From: Flammeovirga pectinis
GTDB lineage: Bacteria > Bacteroidota > Bacteroidia > Cytophagales > Flammeovirgaceae
Assembly (NCBI RefSeq): GCF_003970675.1
Contig: NZ_CP034562.1
Coordinates: 4,535,501 to 4,599,500 of the forward strand
Reading direction: 5' to 3'
Length of the DNA: 64,000 nt
Shown in pieces: positions 9,820 through 17,763 of the stretch. Below the pieces are notes generated by a model. The model worked only from the letters and a program-made list of their open reading frames with translations, searched no databases and had not been told where the DNA came from. Each line of letters opens with the position of its first letter. The stretch's first letter is position 1. Position numbers and translations under genes: made by a program.

Positions 9820-9853
9820 GGCCATCTCATATTTTATGGGGTGGCCTTTTTTT
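9820..9853 (+). terminator. Rho-independent terminator
   Basis: Stem GGCCATCTC / GGGGTGGCC followed by seven T; closes the receptor-phosphatase unit. Confidence 0.8.
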
Positions 9854-10010
9854 ATTCAATAATGATACGCTATAAATGGAGATTGTTAATAACTATAACC
9901 CAAAATGGCCAAACAAAAAAAATGATTGTCTTATAATCGAATATCTATTACTACGATAATCTCTTAATTGGTTGATTATCATTACTATGTTTTAATTTAA
10001 AAGAATATTT

Positions 10011-11156
10011 ATGGCACTTCATGACAACACTTTAAATTATATAAATCAGACCTTTTCTAGGTACAATAATGATTATTCTTCTGCTTATGATAACCTTCCT
10101 AATAACTTTTATGATTTAAATGTTGACAATCAGTTGGTATGGTTGTCAGATCATGATTACGGACACATTCTACCTCAGTCATTATTTCCTGATAAGTTAG
10201 CTGAAATTGCTGCCGAAAATCACACTTCGGTAGAATTGCTTTTAGCTATGCAAGATATAACAGATACAATAGATAGTGTAGATATTCCTCTTGGTTTAGA
10301 TATTTCAGACATCAATTCATCGATAGAATATATTAATATTTCAGATGCTTCTGATACTGTTTTGAGTGGTATTGATATTACAGATTCTTTAGAAATTGTA
10401 GATGGTTTAGATGTTGTAGATGTTTTTAATATACTTGGTGTAACGTCTATTTTATCTATTGGATTAAGAGTTTATAACGATGACTCTAATAATCACTTTA
10501 CACGAAAAATAGGAAAAGCAGCCTATCAATCTGTAACGATTCCTGTTAGAATGGTTTATAATTTAACAGATTATATTTTTGATATTTCTGGTAAAAGGAA
10601 AAGAGAAAAAGAAGACCAAGAAAGAAAAGAGAGACAGGTTGTATCTTATAATCACTCGTTAGACATTTTAAATGAAGAAATTGCTTGTTCTAACAAAATT
10701 TTTAAGAAGAACCAAAGAATGAACAAAGCCAAAATGATTCTATTGAATTTGAAATTGCAGAATTACCTAAAACTTTGCAAACAGTATCATTCTAAAATAG
10801 ATTTAAACATTGTACGTGCATTCGGAGTACTTATTAAACAGGTGTCTTCGTTGTTCAATAATGCAAATGAAGAATTATCACAATTTAATATTGAAATTAA
10901 AAAACTAAAGAATCTTTTTGCCGTAGGTCCTTCTGAGTTTAACAGTTACAGAGCAAAATGTGTGATGGATAAACTTACAGTACATACAGTGAAAATAGAA
11001 ACCTATTCTAAAAAGGTATATAAAGTTGATACAGATAGTGTTGACGCTCAAATAAAGGCAACTTTATCCTATCAGTTGGATAAAATATTTACAGAAATGA
11101 GAAAAGAATTACAAGACTTTAAATTAGTGAAACAGGTAAATTACTTGTATGCTTAA
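10011..11156 (+). CDS. Unknown protein with Asp/Ile-rich segment and coiled coil
   Basis: A 381-residue protein I do not recognise. No signal peptide. Residues about 85-140 are a run of Ile/Leu-Asp steps (GLDISDI, GIDITDS, GLDVVDV) leading into one hydrophobic stretch, VFNILGVTSILSIGL (about 137-152). From about 195 it is highly charged (GKRKREKEDQERKERQ) and predicted to be helical to the end, probably coiled coil. The layout, a weakly hydrophobic middle and a long helical tail, resembles membrane-associating or pore-forming helical proteins, but there is no sequence evidence for that. Single gene, convergent with the AraC regulator downstream. Confidence 0.5.
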   Translation: MALHDNTLNYINQTFSRYNNDYSSAYDNLPNNFYDLNVDNQLVWLSDHDYGHILPQSLFPDKLAEIAAENHTSVELLLAMQDITDTIDSVDIPLGLDISDINSSIEYINISDASDTVLSGIDITDSLEIVDGLDVVDVFNILGVTSILSIGLRVYNDDSNNHFTRKIGKAAYQSVTIPVRMVYNLTDYIFDISGKRKREKEDQERKERQVVSYNHSLDILNEEIACSNKIFKKNQRMNKAKMILLNLKLQNYLKLCKQYHSKIDLNIVRAFGVLIKQVSSLFNNANEELSQFNIEIKKLKNLFAVGPSEFNSYRAKCVMDKLTVHTVKIETYSKKVYKVDTDSVDAQIKATLSYQLDKIFTEMRKELQDFKLVKQVNYLYA

Positions 11157-11180
11157 TCTTTTTTAGAAGTATAATTATTT

Positions 11181-12185
11181 TTATGTTATAGTTTTGGCTC
11201 TTTTTTCAGAATGATAGTCCTCATTTAAAAAAGCTGTCGGTGAAGTTCCAAAGCAATTTTTAAATGACTTATTAAAAGTGATATAATTATCAAACCCAAC
11301 TTTATAGGCAATTTCTTTTAATGAGTAATTTGATGATTTAATCAGTTTCTTAGCAGCTTCTATTCGCAATTCTGTAATTGTATTTTTAGGTGATGAGTTT
11401 TTAACCTTTTTGTAATTTTTTAAAAGACTTGATATACTCATATTGAATTTTTTTGCTAAAAAAACATTAGTAATATTTCTATGGTAATTCTTGATAATAA
11501 ATGCATGTACATCATGAATAACCATATGACTTGATTTTTGATTTTTGTCTTCATTTCTAAACTCCTGTAACCCATTCACCAATTTTATATAGCAAATATC
11601 TGTAGGGATACTTTGAAGTAAATCGTATAAACAAGTAGAAACTAAATCAAAAGAATGTATTATTATCCTAGAGTAAAATAACTGATTTGTGAAATCTGAA
11701 TTTATTTTATTACCATGTATTGAAGTGTGAAAGTTTATCATATTATTGAAGATTAGGCTTGCGTTTTGACATGGGAAAACTTTCTTATTATGGTACCCTT
11801 GCTTCTTTATATTTTGATGAATAAATTGATAAACAATATTGCTTTTTTTTGTTCTACAAATATCTTCTTGATCTTTTAAATAAGAAATAACGATTATTTT
11901 ATAAATGCCATTACTAAGTTTTGTATCAACCCTGTTTGGACATTTTTGGTTATCAATAAAAAAGTATTCTTCTACCTCTGATACAATAAAAATTAAACTG
12001 TAAGGATATTTTACTCCTAGCTTTAAAAATAAATTAAAATTGATCGATATTTTCTTTTCTATTTTAGCATCAACTATTGCTATTGTACCATTTAAGCTAT
12101 GTTCTTTTTCATAATAAGTGATGTTGAAACATTGGTTTTCCTTTGTTATAACTTCATTGATAATATCTAATGTATGATATTCCAT
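11181..12185 (-). CDS. AraC-family transcriptional regulator
   Basis: A 334-residue regulator. The last 100 residues form the double helix-turn-helix DNA-binding domain: FLAKKFNMSISSLLKNYKKV (first HTH) and LKEIAYKVGFDNYITFNKSF (second), ending FGTSPTAF. The N-terminal two-thirds are unrecognised, probably the ligand-sensing part. It is divergent from the 2-oxoglutarate oxygenase and AEC transporter genes across a 387-base gap, so it is the likely regulator of that pair; its ligand is unknown. Confidence 0.88.
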   Translation of the reverse strand: MEYHTLDIINEVITKENQCFNITYYEKEHSLNGTIAIVDAKIEKKISINFNLFLKLGVKYPYSLIFIVSEVEEYFFIDNQKCPNRVDTKLSNGIYKIIVISYLKDQEDICRTKKSNIVYQFIHQNIKKQGYHNKKVFPCQNASLIFNNMINFHTSIHGNKINSDFTNQLFYSRIIIHSFDLVSTCLYDLLQSIPTDICYIKLVNGLQEFRNEDKNQKSSHMVIHDVHAFIIKNYHRNITNVFLAKKFNMSISSLLKNYKKVKNSSPKNTITELRIEAAKKLIKSSNYSLKEIAYKVGFDNYITFNKSFKNCFGTSPTAFLNEDYHSEKRAKTIT

Positions 12186-12572
12186 GTTTGGGGTTAGTTT
12201 ACATGAGAATACTAAATTGTTTTTGAATGAACAAGTTAGTTTCTGTTTGGGTCTTATAATTGTTTTTGGGTACGCACATTGATGAATAACACAACTATTA
12301 AAAGTAGAAATGAGTTCATTTTTTCTTGTGAGTTAAATACAGACCTAGTTACATATTAATTGTGAGTATTTGATTTTAATTATTTTTAACAAATGTTATT
12401 GCGTTCTATTTTTACTTTTTTTTATATGAAAAGGCTGTTTTTTTATAACATTAAATAATATTTGTAAGCATACATTTGCGTTCGTTATTAATAACTCATC
12501 TATAATTTATTAACACTCAACTATCATTAATCAATACTTGAGTAAAAAACTTAATCTATCTCTTTTAATATT
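12186..12572. promoter_or_regulatory. Divergent promoter region
   Basis: 387 bases between the AraC gene and the oxygenase gene. It holds a perfect -7 box, TACATTTG, at 12471-12478 on the plus strand, about 95 bases before the oxygenase start. A TTTGGGT word occurs at 12246 and 12265 (19 apart), with TTTGGGG at 12187. No gene is seen here. Confidence 0.4.
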
Positions 12573-13469
12573 ATGATCCATCAATCTTTTACATGTACCG
12601 AAAGTACGCGGAAATGCATCGATTTATTTATGGAAAATTACCTTAGCAAAGGTAATTTCTCTCCATTTGATGTAAGTGTATTTCTTAATGAAGTACTTCC
12701 TTCTACTATTTTATCTGACCTTAAAAAAGTAGGAGTAGGTGTTAAGTCTGTAACTATTCATTCTCTATTTTCTTCTAAGAACCCAAAAGTGGGTTTGTTA
12801 ATTCATGAAGCAATATCAAGGTTTTTATGTGATTTAGAAGATATAAAATATCCATATGAAGAACATAAATTTTTATACCCTAAAGGTGATGGAGTTAATG
12901 TAGCAGAATGGGGAAATGGATATGGAGTTATATCACCTCATTCAGATGATTTATATGAAACCATTGATACAGATTTATTATCACTGACTGTATCTAAAGA
13001 TGAAACAAAAAGCTCTACAATTATTTATGATATTGATCAGGTCCTAAATAATTTCCCTGCTGATTATCTCACAGATCTATTGAATATGGAGTTTAATTAT
13101 ATCTCTGGTAAAAATGTCAATGGTAGAGTAATCACTAAAAAAAGAACTTTCAGAGAGTATAAAAATAACATGAGTTATTATAATATTGATCTTAGAAAGG
13201 AAGCCGAATTAGGGAACAGAATGTACCCAGTAGATAAAGGGAATAATTATTTGGTTGATGAATTAAGAATTGCATTAGAAAAAACAGCTCCACTTTATAG
13301 TAAAGGGAAGACTGGTACTTTTATCGTTATTAGTAATCGAGAGGTACTACATGGCAGGGGGCAATTACCCAAAGAAGATAATACAGAAAGATTACTATTT
13401 AGATCGAAAGGGAGTAAATATTTAACACCTCAAGTTGAAAAAGAACTGACTCTAGAAAATCAATATTAG
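12573..13469 (+). CDS. Clavaminate-synthase-like Fe(II)/2-oxoglutarate oxygenase
   Basis: A 298-residue protein with the facial-triad layout of the TauD/clavaminate-synthase group. His123-x-Asp125 (in SPHSDDLYE) and His260 (in VLHGRGQ) would bind iron; Arg273 or Arg277 (TERLLFR) lies 13 or 17 residues after the distal His, where this group binds 2-oxoglutarate. The phrase NREVLHGRG is typical of clavaminate synthase and amino-acid hydroxylases such as VioC. No biosynthetic genes flank it, so it may hydroxylate an amino acid or other small molecule for use rather than for an antibiotic. Downstream is an AEC transporter 53 bases away; upstream is a divergent AraC regulator. Family call by motif; substrate unknown. 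Confidence 0.72.
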   Translation: MIHQSFTCTESTRKCIDLFMENYLSKGNFSPFDVSVFLNEVLPSTILSDLKKVGVGVKSVTIHSLFSSKNPKVGLLIHEAISRFLCDLEDIKYPYEEHKFLYPKGDGVNVAEWGNGYGVISPHSDDLYETIDTDLLSLTVSKDETKSSTIIYDIDQVLNNFPADYLTDLLNMEFNYISGKNVNGRVITKKRTFREYKNNMSYYNIDLRKEAELGNRMYPVDKGNNYLVDELRIALEKTAPLYSKGKTGTFIVISNREVLHGRGQLPKEDNTERLLFRSKGSKYLTPQVEKELTLENQY

Positions 13470-13522
13470 TCAACTAATCATACTAAACTACAAACAATAT
13501 ATTCAACTAATTATTTTATTAA

Positions 13523-14467
13523 ATGATTAAAGTATTCAATTCTGTTTTACCAATCATAATCTTACTTGTAATAGGGTATTTGTGTAGACAGAAATTTATT
13601 AAAGATAAATCTTTCTGGAGTAATATCAATAAGTTGATTTACTACATCATGTTTCCAACATTGATGGTTTATTCTATTAGTAAATCAAATTTTTCTGAAA
13701 TAGACCTAAGTTTTATTCCAATTTTAGTGCTAATAATATTGGGTATTATGGGGGTGATATGGCTTTTAAAACCTTTCTTTAAAAATGAACGGTTTTGGGT
13801 AGTATTTATTCAAGGTGCAGTGCGGTATAATAGTTACGTTTTTATTGTTGTTACATTACTGTATGTAAATACCGAAGTAATGCCTATAATTGCCTTAATT
13901 ACAGCATTTTTAGTCATGACAACCAATATTGTTAGTGTATTTATCTTGAGTAAATATTCTGAAAATAAATTAAGTCTTTTACAAACAATTAAATCTACGA
14001 TTACTAACCCATTAGTATTCTCTTGTTTTCTTGGACTTTTTGTAAATTATATTGCTACTATTTTCCCAGGAATATTAAAGATTGTATGGTTAAATAGTAC
14101 CTTAAATTATATTGGAAAAGCATCACTTACACTTAGCTTAATAAGCGTAGGAGCATCTATTAATCTTCAAGTTTTTAAAGAAAACTTTTACGGCATACTT
14201 GGGTGCTCATTTATTAAATTATTATTACTTCCTTTAATTGTAGTATCAATATTATCATATTTTGAGTTTAGCCCAGTGTTAATTCTTGTCTGTATGATTT
14301 ATGCAGGTTCTCCATGCTCATCTAATGCGACTGCAATGACAGAAACAATGGGAGGAGATCATGAATCAATGAGTTTAATAATTAGTACGCAAACAGTACT
14401 TTCTGTATTTAGTCTTACTTTATTACTTTATTGCTATTCAATTTACTTTGGAACAATTCAGTTATAG
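13523..14467 (+). CDS. AEC-family (auxin efflux carrier-like) transporter
   Basis: A 314-residue inner-membrane protein with about ten hydrophobic segments. It opens with VLPIIILLVIGYLCRQKFI and YIMFPTLMVYSISK, the pattern of the AEC family, and carries the C-terminal half signature around LVCMIYAGSPCSSNATAMTE. Known members move malate, malonate or other small organic anions. It follows the 2-oxoglutarate oxygenase by 53 bases on the same strand and ends in a strong terminator, so the pair is probably one transcript. A transporter for the oxygenase substrate or product is a reasonable inference. Confidence 0.85.
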   Translation: MIKVFNSVLPIIILLVIGYLCRQKFIKDKSFWSNINKLIYYIMFPTLMVYSISKSNFSEIDLSFIPILVLIILGIMGVIWLLKPFFKNERFWVVFIQGAVRYNSYVFIVVTLLYVNTEVMPIIALITAFLVMTTNIVSVFILSKYSENKLSLLQTIKSTITNPLVFSCFLGLFVNYIATIFPGILKIVWLNSTLNYIGKASLTLSLISVGASINLQVFKENFYGILGCSFIKLLLLPLIVVSILSYFEFSPVLILVCMIYAGSPCSSNATAMTETMGGDHESMSLIISTQTVLSVFSLTLLLYCYSIYFGTIQL

Positions 14468-14486
14468 ATAAAATAGAATTTCATTA

Positions 14487-14531
14487 AGAGTATTAGAATA
14501 AAATAGATAGTATTCTAATACTCTTTTTTTT
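14487..14531 (+). terminator. Rho-independent terminator
   Basis: Perfect stem AGAGTATTAGAATA / TATTCTAATACTCT with a T run; closes the oxygenase-transporter unit. Confidence 0.88.
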
Positions 14532-14711
14532 AAAATGAAACTAGACGAACGTATATAATAACTTAAATTGTCCTTTTCTGACTTCTTATATAATTACATC
14601 GTGTAAATTGTTATCAGAAGGTTTATTTAATAAAAAACTTAGTAAATTCATTAGTACTAATTGTAGTATATGAATTGTTAAACTTAATAACCCTAATAAC
14701 TATTTCTTGAT

Positions 14712-16109
14712 ATGAAAATTTTGAATCTCTTTGCACTATTGTGTTTTCTTACAATCTTTTCTTGCTCAAAAGACGATGATGAACCTTCTACAGATGTTGG
14801 AGGACCTACTACTGATATTGATTTAGAAGATCGATATTCTTCCGTTGAAGTAGACTTATCAGACCAACCCAAAACACTAGAAAATTTACTTGGGAGTGAT
14901 CTATATTCAAAACCAACTTCTCCATATGGGGTAAAAGCAATTGTAGACTTTATGTTAACCGATAACCCAGAAGAAATTGATGTATTCTGGAGGTCATCCT
15001 CTGATGATAAGCACCTAACAAGAGTAAATATAACTACAGGTGGTATTGTCTCAACAATAAATTTACCTTCTGAAGTCCAAAGTGGAAGGCATCTTGGAAT
15101 AGCATCAATAGGTTCTAACAAATACCTAATGGGGTACTCTAAAGATAATGCCCACGGAAATGAAAATTATGAAGCATGGTATACTGCTTTTGATAACAAT
15201 GGAACAGTTGATTTTAGTAAGCGCGTTTTTGGTGATACCGATAAAACAGTTACTTGGTCTAAAGGTGATGCAGGCGGTGCAGGAAATGGTATTATTGCCT
15301 ATAATGCAACACAAAATGTGGCATCAATATTTTTAGCACATGAAATGTTATGGGATAAAGGTCCAGATGATAGACACCAAGCAGGGTGGAAAGGTTTTAT
15401 TGATATTGCTACTAAAGATACTATCAGTAATAATGGAAAAATGGTAGGGAATTCTTGGTATTATTCTCATAACTTCGATCAAAGAACTATTGCTCACACA
15501 GACAATAATTTTTATTCACTTTCTCATGGTGATACTTACGATAGAGCATTAGCAATAACAAAATGGTCGTCTTCAGCAGGTAAAGAATTAGAAAGTCATT
15601 ACCATAAAATTCAGTTTGGAAAGGATGGTAATAACGAAACAAAAGCATCTACTGGTGATATTTGTGAATTACCAGATGGTAATTTAGCTGTAGTTTTCTC
15701 TACTGTAGATGAAAGAAATAGTAAAGATTTACAGTTGCAAATTATAAAAAAATCTGATTTGAAAACTACACAACAGCAATGGATAACAGGATATAATGCT
15801 GCTGATGGTCTAGTAGGTTGGGGGTCTAAAGTAGTTGCTTATGGAGACGATAAAATTCTTGTTGGTTATAACACTTTTAAAGGTACAGAAGGTGCTGGAT
15901 GGAATGATTATAATTTAAATTTGAGCGATTCATATTCTACAATTGCTCTTACAGATTACAATGGAAACTTATTAGCAACTCATGATTTTGATGACATGTT
16001 CATGTTCCCAACGCAATCTTTTAAAGCAACAACAGATAATTCTAAAATCATAGCGGTATCTGCAGAAGAGGGATCAAAATTAAAAATTCATCTTATTAGT
16101 GTAGAATAA
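14712..16109 (+). CDS. Surface-type lipoprotein, possibly a beta-propeller
   Basis: A 465-residue lipoprotein: hydrophobic signal then FSCSKDDDEPS, with Cys18 as the lipidation site. Acidic residues directly after the cysteine match the surface-export signal described for Bacteroidota lipoproteins. The body has repeated short beta segments with Asp/Gly/Trp turns (for instance GWGSKVVAYGDDKILVGYN and ALAITKWSSSAGKELE), suggesting a propeller-like fold. No catalytic motif recognised. It is convergent with the AraC gene at 16167. Neighbours do not reveal a ligand. Confidence 0.6.
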   Translation: MKILNLFALLCFLTIFSCSKDDDEPSTDVGGPTTDIDLEDRYSSVEVDLSDQPKTLENLLGSDLYSKPTSPYGVKAIVDFMLTDNPEEIDVFWRSSSDDKHLTRVNITTGGIVSTINLPSEVQSGRHLGIASIGSNKYLMGYSKDNAHGNENYEAWYTAFDNNGTVDFSKRVFGDTDKTVTWSKGDAGGAGNGIIAYNATQNVASIFLAHEMLWDKGPDDRHQAGWKGFIDIATKDTISNNGKMVGNSWYYSHNFDQRTIAHTDNNFYSLSHGDTYDRALAITKWSSSAGKELESHYHKIQFGKDGNNETKASTGDICELPDGNLAVVFSTVDERNSKDLQLQIIKKSDLKTTQQQWITGYNAADGLVGWGSKVVAYGDDKILVGYNTFKGTEGAGWNDYNLNLSDSYSTIALTDYNGNLLATHDFDDMFMFPTQSFKATTDNSKIIAVSAEEGSKLKIHLISVE

Positions 16110-16133
16110 TACTATTTAAAAGCAGTATAATAA

Positions 16134-16177
16134 GGGGTAAAGAAAGTGTAATAGATTGCATTTCCTTTACCCTTTTT
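16134..16177. terminator. Bidirectional terminator
   Basis: Stem GGGTAAAG / CTTTACCC between the convergent lipoprotein and AraC genes, with T after it on the plus strand. It overlaps the last codons of the AraC gene. Confidence 0.65.
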
Positions 16178-17135
16178 CTGTAGTGTTCATTTTTAAATAT
16201 GCCCTTGGAGAACTTCCAAATTCTTTTTTAAAACTTCGTGAAAAATGCGGTAAATCTGAAAACCCAAGATGATAAGCAATTTCCTTTGGGCCCATTTCTT
16301 TAGAAACCAATAAATCTCTTCCTCTATATACTCTATGCTTCTGATAGTATTGATTTACACTACAGCCAAAAATTATTGGGAAATTTACCTCTAAGTCAGC
16401 GGTGCTAATACCAAATATTTCTGATAAGTCTTCTGAATTAAATTTTTGATCTATGTTTTCTATAATATGATTTTGAATACTGATAATTATAGGTAACATT
16501 TCTTTTGGTAACGCAGCCATTTGTTGTGATAACAATGGGTTATTCTGTCTATCAATATATTCCAAAGCCATATAAAATAACGACTTCAATAAGTTTTTTT
16601 GTGTAGCATATTTATAGGAACTTAGGTAATTAAACGTTTGATGAATTGTATTTCTAGTCATACTCAAATCATGGTGTTCATCAAAGAATTTGAAATTTAG
16701 ATTTTGAAAAAAAGAAGAATACAAGGCAGGGCTTTTCTCTTTTATGCATTCTTTAGAGCAAAGAAAGGTAATATGATGTGACTTTTGTTCTTCATCATTA
16801 AAGTTGATATCAATATCAAAATCAGCGTTCATTACCAAAAAGCCTTGACTGTTATTAATCTTATACTCTTGTTGATCAGTTTTAAAAAGGAGTCCTTTAG
16901 TAAAGAAAATGATAATAAAATCGACATTGTAGTCCTCCGAAAAAACAAGTGTTTCTTTCCCTTGCTCTTTCATCTCATCAATATTAAAAATAATACTGTT
17001 TAAGCCATCAAATAAATGATGAAAATAGAGTTCTCCTCTCTCTAATAGAAGCAGTGTTTCATCTTTCAATTCCCCTTTAAAAATTCGACCTAATGTGTTT
17101 TTGTGTTCTTGAAAAGTAGAGATTTGGTTTTTCAT
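16167..17135 (-). CDS. AraC-family regulator of the sulfatase cluster
   Basis: A 322-residue regulator with a C-terminal AraC domain: LSEIFGISTADLEVNFPIIF (first HTH) and PKEIAYHLGFSDLPHFSRSF (second), then FGSSPRAYLK. The N-terminal 200 residues are likely the effector domain. The 131-base gap to the divergent gene at 17267 contains a pair of TTCAACT repeats 21 bases apart, and the same pair occurs before the lipoprotein/hydrolase genes at 19523. These are the expected shape of AraC-type binding sites, so this protein probably activates 17267-20918. Binding is inferred, not shown. Confidence 0.88.
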   Translation of the reverse strand: MKNQISTFQEHKNTLGRIFKGELKDETLLLLERGELYFHHLFDGLNSIIFNIDEMKEQGKETLVFSEDYNVDFIIIFFTKGLLFKTDQQEYKINNSQGFLVMNADFDIDINFNDEEQKSHHITFLCSKECIKEKSPALYSSFFQNLNFKFFDEHHDLSMTRNTIHQTFNYLSSYKYATQKNLLKSLFYMALEYIDRQNNPLLSQQMAALPKEMLPIIISIQNHIIENIDQKFNSEDLSEIFGISTADLEVNFPIIFGCSVNQYYQKHRVYRGRDLLVSKEMGPKEIAYHLGFSDLPHFSRSFKKEFGSSPRAYLKMNTTEKG

Positions 17136-17153
17136 ATCAGTAAAAATAAAAGA

Positions 17154-17208
17154 TTCAACTATTGCCTTTTTTTGTTCAACTAAAGTTGGGGGTCATACAA
17201 TACCTTTG
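17154..17208 (+). promoter_or_regulatory. AraC-type operator 1 plus -7 box
   Basis: Direct repeats TTCAACT at 17154-17160 and 17175-17181, start-to-start 21 bases (two helical turns), followed by TACCTTTG at 17201-17208. The promoter has no TTTG at -33; the downstream half-site ends at that position, as in activator-dependent promoters. The same layout recurs at 19523. Confidence 0.68.
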
Positions 17209-17266
17209 TAATTGTTCGGTAATCAAAATGGTTACTTAATTAATTCAATCTAAAAAAAATAATATT

Positions 17267-17674
17267 ATGAATTCTAAATTTTGGAAAATATTCTTAAGAG
17301 TTGCAGGTATAGTTACATTATTAGGACCATTACCTTCTATGTTAGCTCCAATACAAGGAACACTACTTACATTAAAAATAGACCTTACAGATTTACCTGC
17401 TTTAGTGCCTGTAATAGGACATTGGGGAATAATGATAGTGGGGATTGGTGTATTAATCTACCTATCTGCAGCAAATACAGCATTGCGTAAAACAACATTA
17501 ATTTATGCAACTTTAGAAAAAATATATATGGTTTCTGGTGGAGCTTGGTTAATGATGACCGCTCCAGAATTTGGGGTAAACTTTATCCCAGTAATGATAG
17601 CAGATAGCCTTCAAGTTATTGGCTTTATAATTTATTTTATTCAGCAATACAGAACATTAGGTAGAATTAGTTAG
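17267..17674 (+). CDS. Small four-helix membrane protein
   Basis: A 135-residue integral membrane protein with four hydrophobic segments (about 9-27, 43-66, 80-97, 105-127). No conserved motif was recognised; the size and layout resemble the DoxX-like or other small four-helix families, but I cannot assign it. First gene after operator 1, so probably under the divergent AraC regulator. A weak hairpin lies between it and the sulfatase 89 bases downstream. Confidence 0.65.
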   Translation: MNSKFWKIFLRVAGIVTLLGPLPSMLAPIQGTLLTLKIDLTDLPALVPVIGHWGIMIVGIGVLIYLSAANTALRKTTLIYATLEKIYMVSGGAWLMMTAPEFGVNFIPVMIADSLQVIGFIIYFIQQYRTLGRIS

Positions 17675-17763
17675 AGAGTAATTTTTTATAAACACTTCAA
17701 GATTTTCTTGGGGTGTTTTATACTACCCTTTTTACAAAAACTATTTATAAACGGAAAGGAATC

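Noticed and set aside
12246-12270. TTTGGGT repeated 19 bases apart in the AraC/oxygenase gap as an AraC operator
   Set aside because: The spacing is not 21 or 10.5-fold, the second copy is shifted, and T- and G-rich words are expected here; not strong enough for a separate claim.
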